A DNA stretch of 64,000 nucleotides from the NCBI GenBank assembly GCA_006384855.1, contig VCJN01002976.1, positions 52,161-116,160 of the forward strand. The letters are read 5' to 3'. The DNA is from Tetraselmis striata (lineage: Eukaryota; Chlorophyta; Chlorodendrophyceae; Chlorodendrales; Chlorodendraceae). How positions within the stretch are numbered: position 1 is the first letter of the stretch; each line of letters starts with the position of its first letter. This document shows positions 42,562-52,739 of this stretch, in pieces. The position numbers were made by a program, and so were the translations under genes. The notes below the pieces were generated by a model. It saw only the letters and a program-made list of their open reading frames with translations, made no database searches and was not told the origin of the DNA.

Positions 42562-43144
42562 GATCTGATTGGGCGTGTAGTGCTGACTTCCAGGTGGTCG
42601 TCGTCTTGATGGTGTTCAAGATCCTACGGCGCTGGGGTCTCCACCGCGCTGCGCCATGGCGTCACGGAGCGCTTGACGCAAGACGCGCTCCGGCTCCAAT
42701 AAGGGTGCTGTCACAGGTGCTCCGGTACTCCTCGTGAAGCGTCGTCTGAGTTGGCGCGGGCTCTCTCCCTCTGACATGCGCCTTGCTCAGTGACCGCTCC
42801 CACCCCAATTGGCGCGCGGAAGTCTGGACTGAACATGTTGATGAAGCGGTTGCCGACGAACGCGCTCCAGGCTGAGGTAACCACCACACGCGGCTCCTCT
42901 CAGCTCGTTGCACGCGTTGTAGGTGTAGGCGATGCCTCCTACGCGCGCCTTGCAGAGTGCCTTGCCAACAATAGCGCAGAAGATCGGCGCCGATGAACGT
43001 TGCACTGTGATGACTTGCTCCCTCCACTTGTGAAGACGTGGCTGACTGCAAGAGGTGAGGGCGTCCCCTGAACAACCTCGAGGTCAGCGTCTAAGTGGGG
43101 GTATTGGGATGTGGGCGTTCAGGACTAAGACCACTTAGGAACAG

Positions 43145-43862
43145 CCACTCTTTGGCTTTCCAAACGATCGTCTAACAGACTCTTAGGCATGTGGTCTTAT
43201 GTACGTGTCCTGGCCTCTAAGTCTCTGTCTAAGACTTGCCGACTCTTGGCCTCGGTTCCTATGACTCCAGTAGAAGTACGTCTCACAGTGCCATCGGCCC
43301 TATTGGCCGGCACTACACACGCGTGCGAGTTGCTTGGTTACTCGGCGTGACAGAGGTGTGCGTGTGTGTGGTCGATCGACGCGAAATACGTCAAGCACTC
43401 CTCACCCTGTGCCGCACGACATGCCTCTCGCGAATGGACTACGAGTGCCCGCACGCGCGCATATGCGTACGCGTACGGTATCACGACACGACTCGACGAC
43501 GACGACGCGCAGTACCGACTGCTCGCATATGGCAACAAGCAAGCCAGTGCTGATCAGGCACGTTCGGTACGCTAATCGGTCGGTCGGTCGGTCGACAAGT
43601 CCAAGCAGTCGGTGCGACGGGTTCACATGAGGTAAAAGCAAGACGGGCGTCACGACGCAAACAACACAGGTGTAACCGCGACTCACCACCGTTGCTTGCT
43701 GCGCGATATCACTCGCAACTCGACAACAGGTTGTACTGCCCTTGATGGACAGCAATAGACGAGGCACGTACATGTGTGATGTGCACAGAGTCGGGGTGTT
43801 TGTGGTGTAGTAGCGTGGTTACAAGATGGGTGGGATGAGACGTTTGGAAAGCCAAAGAGTGG
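43145..43862. mobile_element. 718-bp element with 22-bp terminal inverted repeats
   Basis: CCACTCTTTGGCTTTCCAAA plus CG at 43145-43166 is perfectly inverted at 43841-43862. No transposase frame is recognised between, so it would be a non-autonomous (MITE-like) DNA transposon. No clear target duplication is seen at its borders. Confidence 0.55.
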
Positions 43863-44219
43863 GCGGGCAGCGCGCCGACAGGATGCTAAAGCATCCCGCG
43901 GGCGCGCGAGCCGACTAAGCCCCTAGGCCTTCCCACGCGCTATTGGTCTGCACGGGCGCCGTGGTTGGCGGCAGTTAGCCGTTGGTACGGGCCCTAGGTC
44001 TGTCGGTGGTTTTAGGTGTGAGAGCTGAGCGACAGACAGTTGGTCGTTGCGCCATGGGTGACTACTCGCTTGGACATCAGGCATACACATACAACGCAGT
44101 ACTGCAAGTACTAAAATTGATAACCGTATGACAGGCGACGAGTATTCGCCGGTATGCCAAGTAAGCAAGTCCCTGTACGCGCGCATGCGTACGCTGAAAC
44201 GTTGTACGCTGTGACACCG

Positions 44220-44670
44220 CTGAAAAATCATAAGAGGCTTTTACAGAAGCCACTCTGCCAAGAGGCAGCACGATACAGTCGAACCTACTCGACCACCGAG
44301 TCGAGTGAAACATAACTCCGCCCCTTCATAAGGCGGAAGCATACTATATTCTGCGCCACCTCGGCGCTACTTTCTCGCCCGCAGCTTGGAGATTACCGGG
44401 CCGCGACGCTACCTGAGAAATGCGGAGCGTCGTGGACGAAATACTATAACAGGCTTTCTCGGAAGACGCCGTTTCAAAGCTGAACTGCCAATAGGCAGTA
44501 CTATATTCTCGAACCTTCCCGGCCATCGAGTCGAGTGAAACATAACTCCGCCCCTTCATAAGGCGGAAGCTTACCATACGCCTACTATCTTCTGCGCCAC
44601 CTCGGCGCTACTTTCTCGCCCGGAGTTTGGACATTACCGGGACGGGCGACGCTGCATGTAGAACTCGGAG
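44220..44670 (+). repeat. Hairpin-row repeat, two tandem units of about 225 bp
   Basis: Units 44220-44440 and 44441-44670 share the series CTGCCAAGAGGCAG or CTGCCAATAGGCAG, a CGAGTCGAGTGAAACATAAC word, CCGCCCCTTCATAAGGCGG, GCGCCACCTCGGCGC and CTACTTTCTCGCCCG. Each unit is essentially a row of four or five short hairpins, ending with an inverted word around GGAGCGTC. Confidence 0.8.
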
Positions 44671-46064
44671 CGTCATTATTCTTTTTCTTGTATGAATCGA
44701 ATTGAGGTAAGCGGCCTATTAGGTAAGCCACTCCTACCTCAACCCAACCTTATCCCCTCACCGAAATATATTAACAACAACATGACAATGAAACATCAGA
44801 ACATTATCAAAAAAAGGAAAAAAATGCTGTTGCGTCGCTTACGATATTCAAGCCATATTGAGCCCGAAGAGGCCTGAAATCAAACCATATCCAGCAGGTT
44901 GAACCCTGACCGTGATGACTATATTCTGAACGATATCGCTGCCTCAATGGCAGCTGCGGACGAAACCATAATCGGTCGCCCAAAGGGAGGGCGACAACGA
45001 TTTTTTCTCAAAGAATGAGGACAACCCATAACTCGCATGACGATACGATGATCAGTCGCCCAATGAGGTTGACAACGAGATCTCCTCAATGAATGAGGAC
45101 AAAGCATAACTGGAAAATTTCCCAAGATATTACAATGAGGTCACGCTTTGCCTGATCAAAATACAATATACATGATAATACATGCCACACAGAGGGCCAC
45201 TCTGGCGAACAAATGTTGCCAAAAGGAGAGGAAGAGATAACATCACAGCCTCTCCATGATCACGATAATAACCCAATTAGTGAGGCACAGCCTCGCGTGA
45301 ACATATAAACATCTGTCATCATATCTCCGAGCATAGCCATGAGAGCTATGACTCTGATGCCAATCATAAAAGACAACATGATCCAACCATAAACACAGAC
45401 GATATGCTCCCATCATGATACCTAACATATTGTGATATGCTGTGTGAAGACAGCAACCATATTCAAAACATTATCCCGGGTTTTCAAACCAGTGAAACTA
45501 TAATATAGCCAAACTCAGACAAGAGGGCGGACTGGTCCTTCCGCATATGGACTCAGGTCTGACACCGTATAAAGATATGGCAGCAAATATTGAACATAAC
45601 CAAGGCTGGAATGCCAGCCTTGTGAAAAAAAACTGGCTGATTGTATTCAAAAGTGGACAATTGATATAATGACACCGTATTTCATACTGAGTAAACATGC
45701 GGGGACAGAAGCCTCCGAGCAGCGAAAAACATTGCAGTTGCAGTACATCGACAGTGTGCTAGCAACTGCTACACCAAAACCAGCCAGTACAGCTCTGATA
45801 CTTTTTCCAGGGGCTTTCATATATCAGATCCATGTGCTTAAATACTGTAAAATAGTCTTGTTGGTGTGCAAACCAGCATCCAAAACGGAATGTGTCATTA
45901 AATACATTAACCAGCTCACGCCTCTCTTTGAGGTGTGGATAGGGCTCCGCATCAAGCCTCAGGAGATAAATATCAAGAATTGGTGCATGACGGAAAAAAA
46001 AGATCAAGAATTGGTGCATGATCCAGTTGATCCGATCTTTAATCGATTTAATTGGGTTGCTAAA
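44671..46064. other. AT-rich stretch, no gene recognised
   Basis: Base composition shifts to AT-rich here and stays so to about 51.4 kb. It contains a tandem pair at 44970-45115. The frame at 45669-46094 (141 residues) has no recognisable domain; it may be remains of the gypsy element that ends at 52688. Confidence 0.45.
44970..45115 (+). repeat. Tandem duplication, two units of about 75 bp
   Basis: Both units contain TCGCCCAA, GGCGACAACGA or GTTGACAACGAG, TCTC(C)TCAA and GAATGAGGACAA followed by CATAACT. Confidence 0.7.
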
Positions 46065-46203
46065 CATTGGTGCACCGGTAAATCCATCACATAAATATCG
46101 GTGCACCAGTAAATTCCGTGTCTAAATGTCGGTGCACCAGTAAATTCCGTGTCTAAATATTGGTGCACCAGAAAATTATGTGAAAATATTGGTGCACCAG
46201 AGG
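46065..46203 (+). repeat. CGGTGCACCAG minisatellite, array 1
   Basis: Units of about 31 bp (AAATATCGGTGCACCAGTAA plus ATTCCGTGTCT) repeat four to five times with drift. The core GGTGCACC is a palindrome. Related arrays lie at 46635-46766 and 48722-48862. Confidence 0.85.
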
Positions 46204-46634
46204 TGAAATATGCAGTATTAATCGATTTTACTCCGCGAATTTGATGTTAATCTGGAAGAAAGGAAATTGTGTCAAGTTCATGCGATGAAAATGAGCCTCA
46301 ATTAACATCATCATATTATGATTACTCGTACAAGTACGAGGAGTTTTTATTAGCGACTACATAAGGGCTTTCATTATCATCATATTATTATTACACTTTG
46401 ATCCCATGCATCAGGTGGACAGGACGCACACCACATTACTGCAGCATGTGTGATGCGCTTAGCACTAAGAAGCATGTATGGGACCAATCCCATACAACTT
46501 GGGAAAAAGATTGCGGCCCATGCCCTCCCCCTTCGTCCGCGGGAATCATCAATGAGTACAACCCTCTAAGCATCGTCACGATCGAAGCCATCGATGACAC
46601 ATGTCTCCCACTGTGGCTGATTCTCGGTTGATTC
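46204..46634. other. Spacer between minisatellite arrays, nothing recognised
   Basis: AT-rich, with repeated CATCATATTAT words. The short frame at 46398-46631 has CSMCDALSTKKHVWDQSHTT but no assignable domain. Confidence 0.4.
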
Positions 46635-46766
46635 TTGGTGCACCAGTCGTTGATTCAATTACGCAGATAAATATTGGTGCATCGGTAAAATATGCGGTTA
46701 AATGTTGGTGCATCAGTAAATGTCGGCACCGAAGTATCGGTGCACCAGTAAATACCGGTACCTTAA
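46635..46766 (+). repeat. CGGTGCACCAG minisatellite, array 2 (left of TIR element)
   Basis: Four diverged units end exactly at the left TIR of the transposon at 46767. The array resumes at 48722 on its right side. Confidence 0.85.
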
Positions 46767-48721
46767 GGCCTGGAAGATTTTATCCGTTGTCTTTGGTGGC
46801 CCCTTTTTTGGGGGCCCCCCCTTTGGAAATACTTCCTTCCTCTGCAGTACTGCTAAAGTACTACCATGAAACAAATTACAAGGAAACATCGTGTTTGTGC
46901 CTTGTAAGCATGCAGGAACAGCCAGGGCAACCAAAAACATGTTATAGATGAACTTCTATAGGTATTGGGCACCCCCACCTTCAGGTGAAAAAGGGGGGAC
47001 TGTGACCGTACTTTGTGCAGTACTGTAGACAAGGCTGGGGCAGCAAATAGGCCGTTAATATAGATGCAGGAGGATGCATAGAAGACCACGGCATATAGAT
47101 GATTATTATGGCACATAGATGAATGTAACAAATGACAATGTTGATTACATTGTCAACCCCAGACCCGCCCGACTGTATGAGACAGCATAGACGGGGGTGT
47201 CCAGCAACCGGTGGCTAAGCGAGCGCATGTCGGTTGGGAAATCGCGGTTGATGGCCAGCGCTTTCAGCGCCTCGATGGTCTCCACATGCGACGCCGTCTT
47301 GGCCGACCGTACCGGCTCCTCCATCAGTTTTGACTTAACGTCATAGTCGCGCTGCTTGCCGAGCCGCTCCTCACACCGAAATAGCGAGAGCTCCAGGGCT
47401 TTAGCAACGCAATGATGCTCGGCCAGTTGCCCTTCTGGACCCAATTACCGTTGCGGACAGCGTGGTATTGAGGTACTCCAACGAGCTTCGGAACGTTCGG
47501 CCGGTCTGCCTTATGTCCGAGTTTCTTCTTCCCAAAGAACTGCGCGAAACGTTTGTCCGGCGGGGCTGGCCCTTTGCAGAGATGCTCTCATACCCAAGAT
47601 ATAACGCCAGTCTTGGAACGAGAGCTGAGAGGGAACAAGGCGCGATGGAGGGCGAAGACGAAATCAAAGCCGACCGGTTTAGCCACGTCCGTCGACCAAC
47701 CGACGCCCTCTAACTCTTGCCAGTCTATCAGGGAGTTGTATTGCTGGTTTTTGGCAGACAGCGGGGCGCCGCTAGGCACTTTGCGAGTAGGGAGGCGGTG
47801 ATGACTCTCATGGCTCGGCGCGGCGCTAGCCATCATCATCGTCGGGAACGGGTTGTGCGGTGCTTGCCGAGACCTTAATCGTAACCGGGTAGCGGGGCGC
47901 TGGCAATCGACCTTAATCGTAACCGCTCTCGTCTCAAAGCAAGAAACGCCAGGGTGCATGTGACTGCCTCTAGCAGGAACGCTGTGCAGTCTCGCGAAAG
48001 CCCACGGTCGTGCCGGGTGCCGGCCGTGCACACCATCTTGATATCGGTGTCAGTAAGCATGGGGTGGTAGTCGGGGGCGTGGGCCTCGATTGCCTCATTC
48101 AACTGGTCCGTAGAGTTCTTGTCACCCCATCATCCACTCCTGAGCGCCTAGCTTTATCCATACGTTCCGCACCGCGGTCATACCGTCAACGGAAATGCTG
48201 ACGCACGCCGCCAGTGACGCCAGGAGGTACATAGTGGTGCTGCCTGGTGTGGGCGGCGGGTGATGGTGGTGGTGGGATAGGGTGGAGGGATATCGGATAT
48301 ATGGAAGGCAATGAATTAGCAGATGAGATGATGGTGGCCGTCCTAAGTAGCTCCCCGGCCAGGCCCGGCGCAAGGCTCGCGGGCGATAAGGCAGCCCGAA
48401 AGGTACCGGTAAAACCCGTTTGAAACCCGAAACAGATTGTACGGGGCGCACTAGGACAGTTGACTAGTTCTTGAAATCCCATAAACAGAGCTTAGAGGAT
48501 GCATTTGCGGCGGTTTGTCTCCCCATCCGCCGCTACTGTACCGTGCCGGTTTCGAGTCAGCTGCGCCGGCGCTGTCGCCTACGACATCGGGGGCATCGAC
48601 GAGTACTGTTCAAAGTACTATTAGACTATAAGTTTTTTTTTTCGGAAAAGGAAGATTCCCCCCCCCCCCCTTTTTCCGAGCAAAATCGCCACCAAAGACA
48701 ACGGATAAAATCTTCCAGGCC
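46767..48721. mobile_element. TIR DNA transposon, 1955 bp, PIF/Harbinger-like ends
   Basis: The terminal 34 bp (46767-46800) starting GGCCTGGAAGATTTTATCCG are perfectly inverted at 48688-48721. The flanks read ...CTTAA| at the left and |TAATA... at the right, giving a TAA target duplication. A 3-bp TWA duplication and GG-starting ends are features of the PIF/Harbinger superfamily. The sequences just inside the ends are C/G-rich (a C13 run at 48658-48670). The inner minus strand holds broken coding sequence (47145-48102). The superfamily is inferred from ends and TSD only. Confidence 0.7.
47145..48102 (-). pseudogene. Broken ORF inside the TIR transposon
   Basis: Minus-strand frames line up as one damaged gene: 48102-47875 (DYHPMLTDTDIKMVCTAGTR), 48031-47588 (AKNQQYNSLIDWQELEGVGW), 47667-47401 (YLGYESISAKGQPRRTNVSR) and 47444-47145 (VETIEALKALAINRDFPTDM), ending at a stop. 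At least three frame changes are needed. I could not see a DDE transposase motif set. It may be an accessory protein or cargo. Confidence 0.4.
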
Positions 48722-48862
48722 TAATATCGGTGCACCAGCAAATTCCGCCAGCTAAATATCGGTGCACCGAATATTACAGCCCAATAAATATCGGTGCACT
48801 AGTAAATTCCGCGCCTAAATATTGATTCTTGGTGCAATTCACGATCTGTCTGGTGCACCATG
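48722..48862 (+). repeat. CGGTGCACCAG minisatellite, array 3 (right of TIR element)
   Basis: Units with ATCGGTGCACCAGCAAATTC, ATCGGTGCACCGAATATT and ATCGGTGCACTAGTAAATTC. It is continuous with array 2 once the transposon is removed. Confidence 0.85.
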
Positions 48863-49589
48863 ATTCGATCTTTTATTGATTCTTGATGCGGAGCCTTAGG
48901 TGTGGAAGCTGGGATACAATACTGAAATCCAACTAAAATCCCAAAGTAACGCCAACATATTTCCTGCAATACCATATCCCAGAAAACAGTTTACAAATCA
49001 ATCGATCGGTCTGCCATCAACATTCTGCAATTCATACTATCATAACTCAATCAACACATAAACAACATGTGGTAAACCCAAAAGATGTAGGGCAAGCACC
49101 GATGGACATTGATCCGGTGGTTTTAGGGAAAAACCATCAGTTGGCGAAGAATATAATATGTTATATACAAAGTTAAAAATGTACTCATGACCCTCAACAT
49201 ACTTCAGGCATAATGGAATTTGCCTGCATATTATACCATACAAATATTGTAATACTCTGGCCGCATTTTTCCGTTGGGTGCTGCAGTTGAGTGGCTGGGT
49301 ACAATGGTACTCATCCCATCACCCCTCTATATATCATGCATTGCTTGAACGGAAAATTCCGCAAGAACGCAAACCTTAATATCGAGTTCCAAAGGCAACT
49401 CGACATCTACACTATGGGCCAGTAAACATTCACCATACAAACCATACAATAGGTCATTGAAATCATAAATTCATGAAAACGATACATGCCGTAAGGCTGA
49501 TGATAACCAGAGTAGGCACCTAGGCTTGTAGCCATGACCCTCATTCAGTGCAACTGTTGACCACAACAGTAATGTCAGACATGCTCTCG
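48863..49589. other. AT-rich stretch, no gene recognised
   Basis: No domain-bearing frame. Probably internal sequence of the decayed gypsy element. Confidence 0.4.
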
Positions 49590-49715
49590 AAGCATGATGG
49601 TGGTGGTGGCCGTGGTGATCGGGGAGGCCGCAATGGAGGCCGTGGCGGCCGCTCTGGAGGAAGAGGCGGCGGCAGATATGCTGGCCGCGGCCGGGGCGGT
49701 CAAGGTGGAGAACAC
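49590..49715 (+). pseudogene. RGG-rich gag remnant of the decayed gypsy element
   Basis: One frame reads HDGGGGRGDRGGRNGGRGGR then SGGRGGGRYAGRGRGGQGGE before a stop. It is an arginine-glycine-rich gag C-terminus of the same style as in the 40309-42561 protein. The surrounding frame is destroyed. Confidence 0.45.
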
Positions 49716-49772
49716 CCATGAGCCACCATATCTACGATCACCCACTAAAATAGTGGAAAACAATTTCGTCCG

Positions 49773-49915
49773 CAACGCTCCAAAGAAGAGCATACATGCT
49801 GAGGCACTGACCCAGCAAGCTGCAAACACATCTGCAGTACAATGAAAACGCTCCACAGAAGAGCAAACATGCTGAGGCACCGACCCAGCAAACTGCAAAC
49901 AAATCTGCAGTATAA
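49773..49915 (+). repeat. Tandem duplication, two units of about 72 bp
   Basis: Both units contain CGCTCCA(A/C)AGAAGAGCA, ACATGCTGAGGCAC, GACCCAGCAA and CTGCAAACA followed by ATCTGCAGTA. Confidence 0.85.
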
Positions 49916-50308
49916 TAGAAAACATCGGCACTTTGTATTCTAACCAATTATAATATGTAATTACTTTTGCAATTCAATGTGCCAATATAAGTCTCCTTAT
50001 TGTATGATTAAATGTTGCCATAAAGTGCATAAGCTCACCGTAATAATGCACTGAATTGGCAGCAGCTTTGATTCGCGGTGATTTGGATTGTGGCCGTTCA
50101 GTTGATCTGTGCCAGGGGACGCTATGGAGTGATCTTGAACGTGAGCCTGCTCCTTTCGCTTGCGGCAGGTTCACCAACAATCAGAGTTCATCGAAGTCGG
50201 CCGACGAACACATTCCTCTGACCATATCGCTGTAATTGCTGAACTGTATGTCACCATATGATTAAGTATTAATGGGCAAAGTACCAAGACAAGCCCTCAC
50301 AGAGGATG

Positions 50309-50390
50309 TGGGACCACTACGAACTGTCCGTAGGGTCAATGAACTGTCCGTAGGGTCAATGAACTGTCAACGAACTGTCCGTAGGGACAC
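50309..50390 (+). repeat. 20-bp tandem repeat (GAACTGTCCGTAGGGTCAAT)
   Basis: Two perfect 20-bp units, then a partial unit and a further GAACTGTCCGTAGGG. Confidence 0.9.
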
Positions 50391-50551
50391 AGGATACCCC
50401 TGTTGCGCATCATGTACTGGAGACGCAAAAGCGCAGAAGGCGCAAACATATTATACATCACTTTGCCACTGGTCAAAAAGGCAACCTATTTCAAGCGCCA
50501 CAAATTGAACCAGTTGAGCAATTACTATATCAGCAAAAGCCACCAACTACG

Positions 50552-51210
50552 GTGGATAATGCTGCACAAACGGAAACCCTCAAGTTCCGGGATATACAGA
50601 CTCAAGTTGATGAGCTCATATCTGACTATAATAACAGTATGACCAGGGCAACGACTCCTAGGTCTGATCATAACGATGCAACGGCAACAATAACAACAGT
50701 CACAATACCCCAACATGATACCTACCCATCATTCAATCAGAATGCTTGGGAGGAATTGAACATGATATGGGGGGCGTTCACCCTTGATGGGGCGGCAATT
50801 GCTGAAACCACAAAGGTGATGAATAGCTAGTGTTCCCCAACTAACTCTTTCTTTGATGCTGACATTACTAACCATCATGTGTGGCTGAACCCACCGTTTG
50901 AGAAAATCTGATTTTATTGCCGGCTTCGAAAGGAAGCGCATGCAGAACCCATGAAGTATCTCTGCAGCAATTGCAGTTCCCAAGTGGAAAAACAATAAAA
51001 ATGTTCAGCACATTCTGAACACATACCGTAAGATCCACCTTTACCCAAAGAGTGCATACTTGTATGACATCTCTGATCCCAAAAACCAGAAAAAGCGGAT
51101 ACCAATGGGTCCGACTCCATTTTCAGTCGATGTGTATTTGGCTGATCATACTGTGGAGGACAGAATGCGTGACAAAGCGCACAACATAACACCACAATAA
51201 TATGAAATCC
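50552..51210 (+). pseudogene. Gypsy pol remnant: NPPF-type (N6-adenine-like) methyltransferase domain
   Basis: After a linker, the frame reads NAWEELNMIWGAFTLDGAAI, a stop, then CSPTNSFFDADITNHHVWLN followed by PPFEKI. The order 'W..FT-D-A...CSP-NSF...D....VW-NPPF' is that of Dam-like adenine-N6 methyltransferase domains, with NPPF as catalytic motif IV. After a frame change comes YRKIHLYPKSAYLYDISDPK and PMGPTPFSVDVYLAD, the usual end of this module in algal gypsy polyproteins. There are several in-frame stops (50828, 50908 and later), so it is dead. The module sits directly before the protease. I infer a gypsy-borne domain rather than a host gene. Confidence 0.6.
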
Positions 51211-51220
51211 CCACAGCAAA

Positions 51221-51390
51221 TTTTACCTCTCAGACTGTCGAAACATATCTGTTGAAGGCAAAGGCTAAAATCAAAGCCAATAATGATACCCTTTCGGATC
51301 AAGTTGAAATACTGATTGACAGTGCTGCCCAGCGAGAATTGGTCTCGTGGGACATTGTACACAAATATAACGCGACCGAGGGACCGTAAA
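51221..51390 (+). pseudogene. Gypsy retropepsin remnant
   Basis: The frame carries VETYLLKAKAKIKANNDTLS then VEILIDSAAQRELVSWDIVH. LIDSA followed by a hydrophobic strand matches the aspartic-protease active-site region (usually L-DSGA); the Gly is replaced by Ala. The sequence ends at 51390 where RT and RNase H should follow, so that part is deleted. Confidence 0.55.
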
Positions 51391-51676
51391 ACACACTAGG
51401 AGAGAATCCACTAGGCAGAAAGTTTCCTAATACACGTGGCTAGGTTTCCTCACCGTTAAAGGCAATTTTTCTAGGCCGAGCAAAGCAACGGCATTGGTGC
51501 TAAGTTGAGGAATGAGGGTGGGTTGGCGTGCGCGTACTGTACAAGGTCTTGAGGGTGGCCACGGAGATGCCGAACTGCATGTATGGCCTTTGAGGCCAGA
51601 GCATCCGCGCTAGGCAGCCGAAAGTCCCGTTTTGGGTCCATTGCGCCCCCGCGGGGGCCGGTGCTTCGGTTGGTCA

Positions 51677-51696
51677 GGGGGGGGGGGGGGGGGGGG
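51677..51696 (+). repeat. Poly-G tract (20 G)
   Basis: The G run lies at the junction where the gypsy RT and RNase H region is missing. Confidence 0.97.
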
Positions 51697-51869
51697 CTTT
51701 AGAATGTGGCAGGGTGACGAGTGGGGTTGGCATGTACATGGCGCTGTGCCGCACCCGCACGCGTGCAGTTGTGTGGGCGGAAAACGGAATTTCGGATACA
51801 ACATCTTCGGGCAGTCCTCGCACTACGGTATGGGTTACCGCGGGAAGTGGTGTGTTTTCAAATCAGTGA

Positions 51870-52441
51870 CAAAATAATGATAAAAATAGATGATATGATT
51901 ATACGCGGACAAAAATATCCTAAGCTCAAACAACGATATGTAGGACCATATGAGATCATTGAGCAGGTGAATCCTCAGGCCTACAAAATTCAACTACAAC
52001 TGCCGGCGCGAGATCTTCGCGCTCCCACTATGGAAACTGCCGAGATTCACACAAACAACACTCTACACATGTGCAATGCATCATTGTGATCAATCATACC
52101 GTTTTATGTGGCGTAAAACTGATACAACGCCTGACTCTAAATTTTTGCGGACGTCGCAGACTATAAGTTGGCACAATATCCCAGACTATATTCGAAGGCA
52201 GGGCAATGCCTTACGGTTCAAAGTGAGGTTCCACAATTTCCCGGAGACCGGATATGACTGGATACCCTATGAAACGATGCGGTATTCACCGCTAATGCGG
52301 CATTTTATTTATGCCGACCGGACGTTTCGTCAATACATATCTCGACCTTACCAGCATACCTTGCTGCTAAGGCGAGCCACCCGCAAAGGTTTCCACCGTG
52401 AATCTGTTGGCTCAGACTCAACAGAGCGGGGTGGAATGTGA
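51870..52441 (+). pseudogene. Ty3/gypsy integrase C-terminus and chromodomain remnant
   Basis: The first frame reads GDKIMIKIDDMIIRGQKYPK, LKQRYVGPYEIIEQVNPQAY and KIQLQL. This is the 'KL-PRYVGP--I---V---AY-L-L' signature of gypsy integrase C-termini. A +1 frame (52076-52441) continues with RRQGNALRFKVRFHNFPETG and YDWIPYETMRYSPLM, a chromodomain pattern (V-W-G-P----TWEP). The stop lies just before the LTR at 52439, the expected end of a gypsy pol. A frame change and the missing catalytic core make it inactive. Confidence 0.75.
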
Positions 52442-52688
52442 GGATGTATTCTATACCCTCACTAACCCTGATCATCATACCACATTAGGCGCGTAGCGCG
52501 CGCCCGTCTGATGACGGGCTGCGCCCGCGCCATGTCGGCCACATCGCGCCACCTGATATATAATTACATGAGCTAGCAGCAGAAGGCGATATCGGAAATC
52601 ACCAAAATAAAAGGCCTGATATATCAGGCACGGCGCCTGTCGGCCTGTAATAAGATCATTCGTCCACCATCACACCAGTGGAATAGCA
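52439..52688 (+). repeat. Gypsy 3' LTR (250 bp, with 63-bp insertion)
   Basis: Begins TGAGGATGTATTC right after the pol stop and ends GTGGAATAGCA. It matches the 186-bp LTR at 39698-39883, apart from substitutions and the 54-nt micro-retroposon plus 9-bp duplication at 52552-52623. Confidence 0.8.
52552..52623 (+). mobile_element. Micro-retroposon copy with 9-bp target duplication
   Basis: A 54-nt insert (52561-52614) lies between CCTGATATA direct repeats (52552-52560 and 52615-52623). It reads TAATTACATGAGCTAGCAGC, AGAAGGCGATATCGG, AAATCACCAAA, then the A-rich tail AATAAAAGG. The paralogous LTR at 39698 has CCTGATATATCAGG with no insert, which proves the empty site. Confidence 0.85.
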
Positions 52689-52739
52689 GCACTACCTGGC
52701 CACCACACGCACATCCCCCCACGAGTACCAGGTAAGGGT

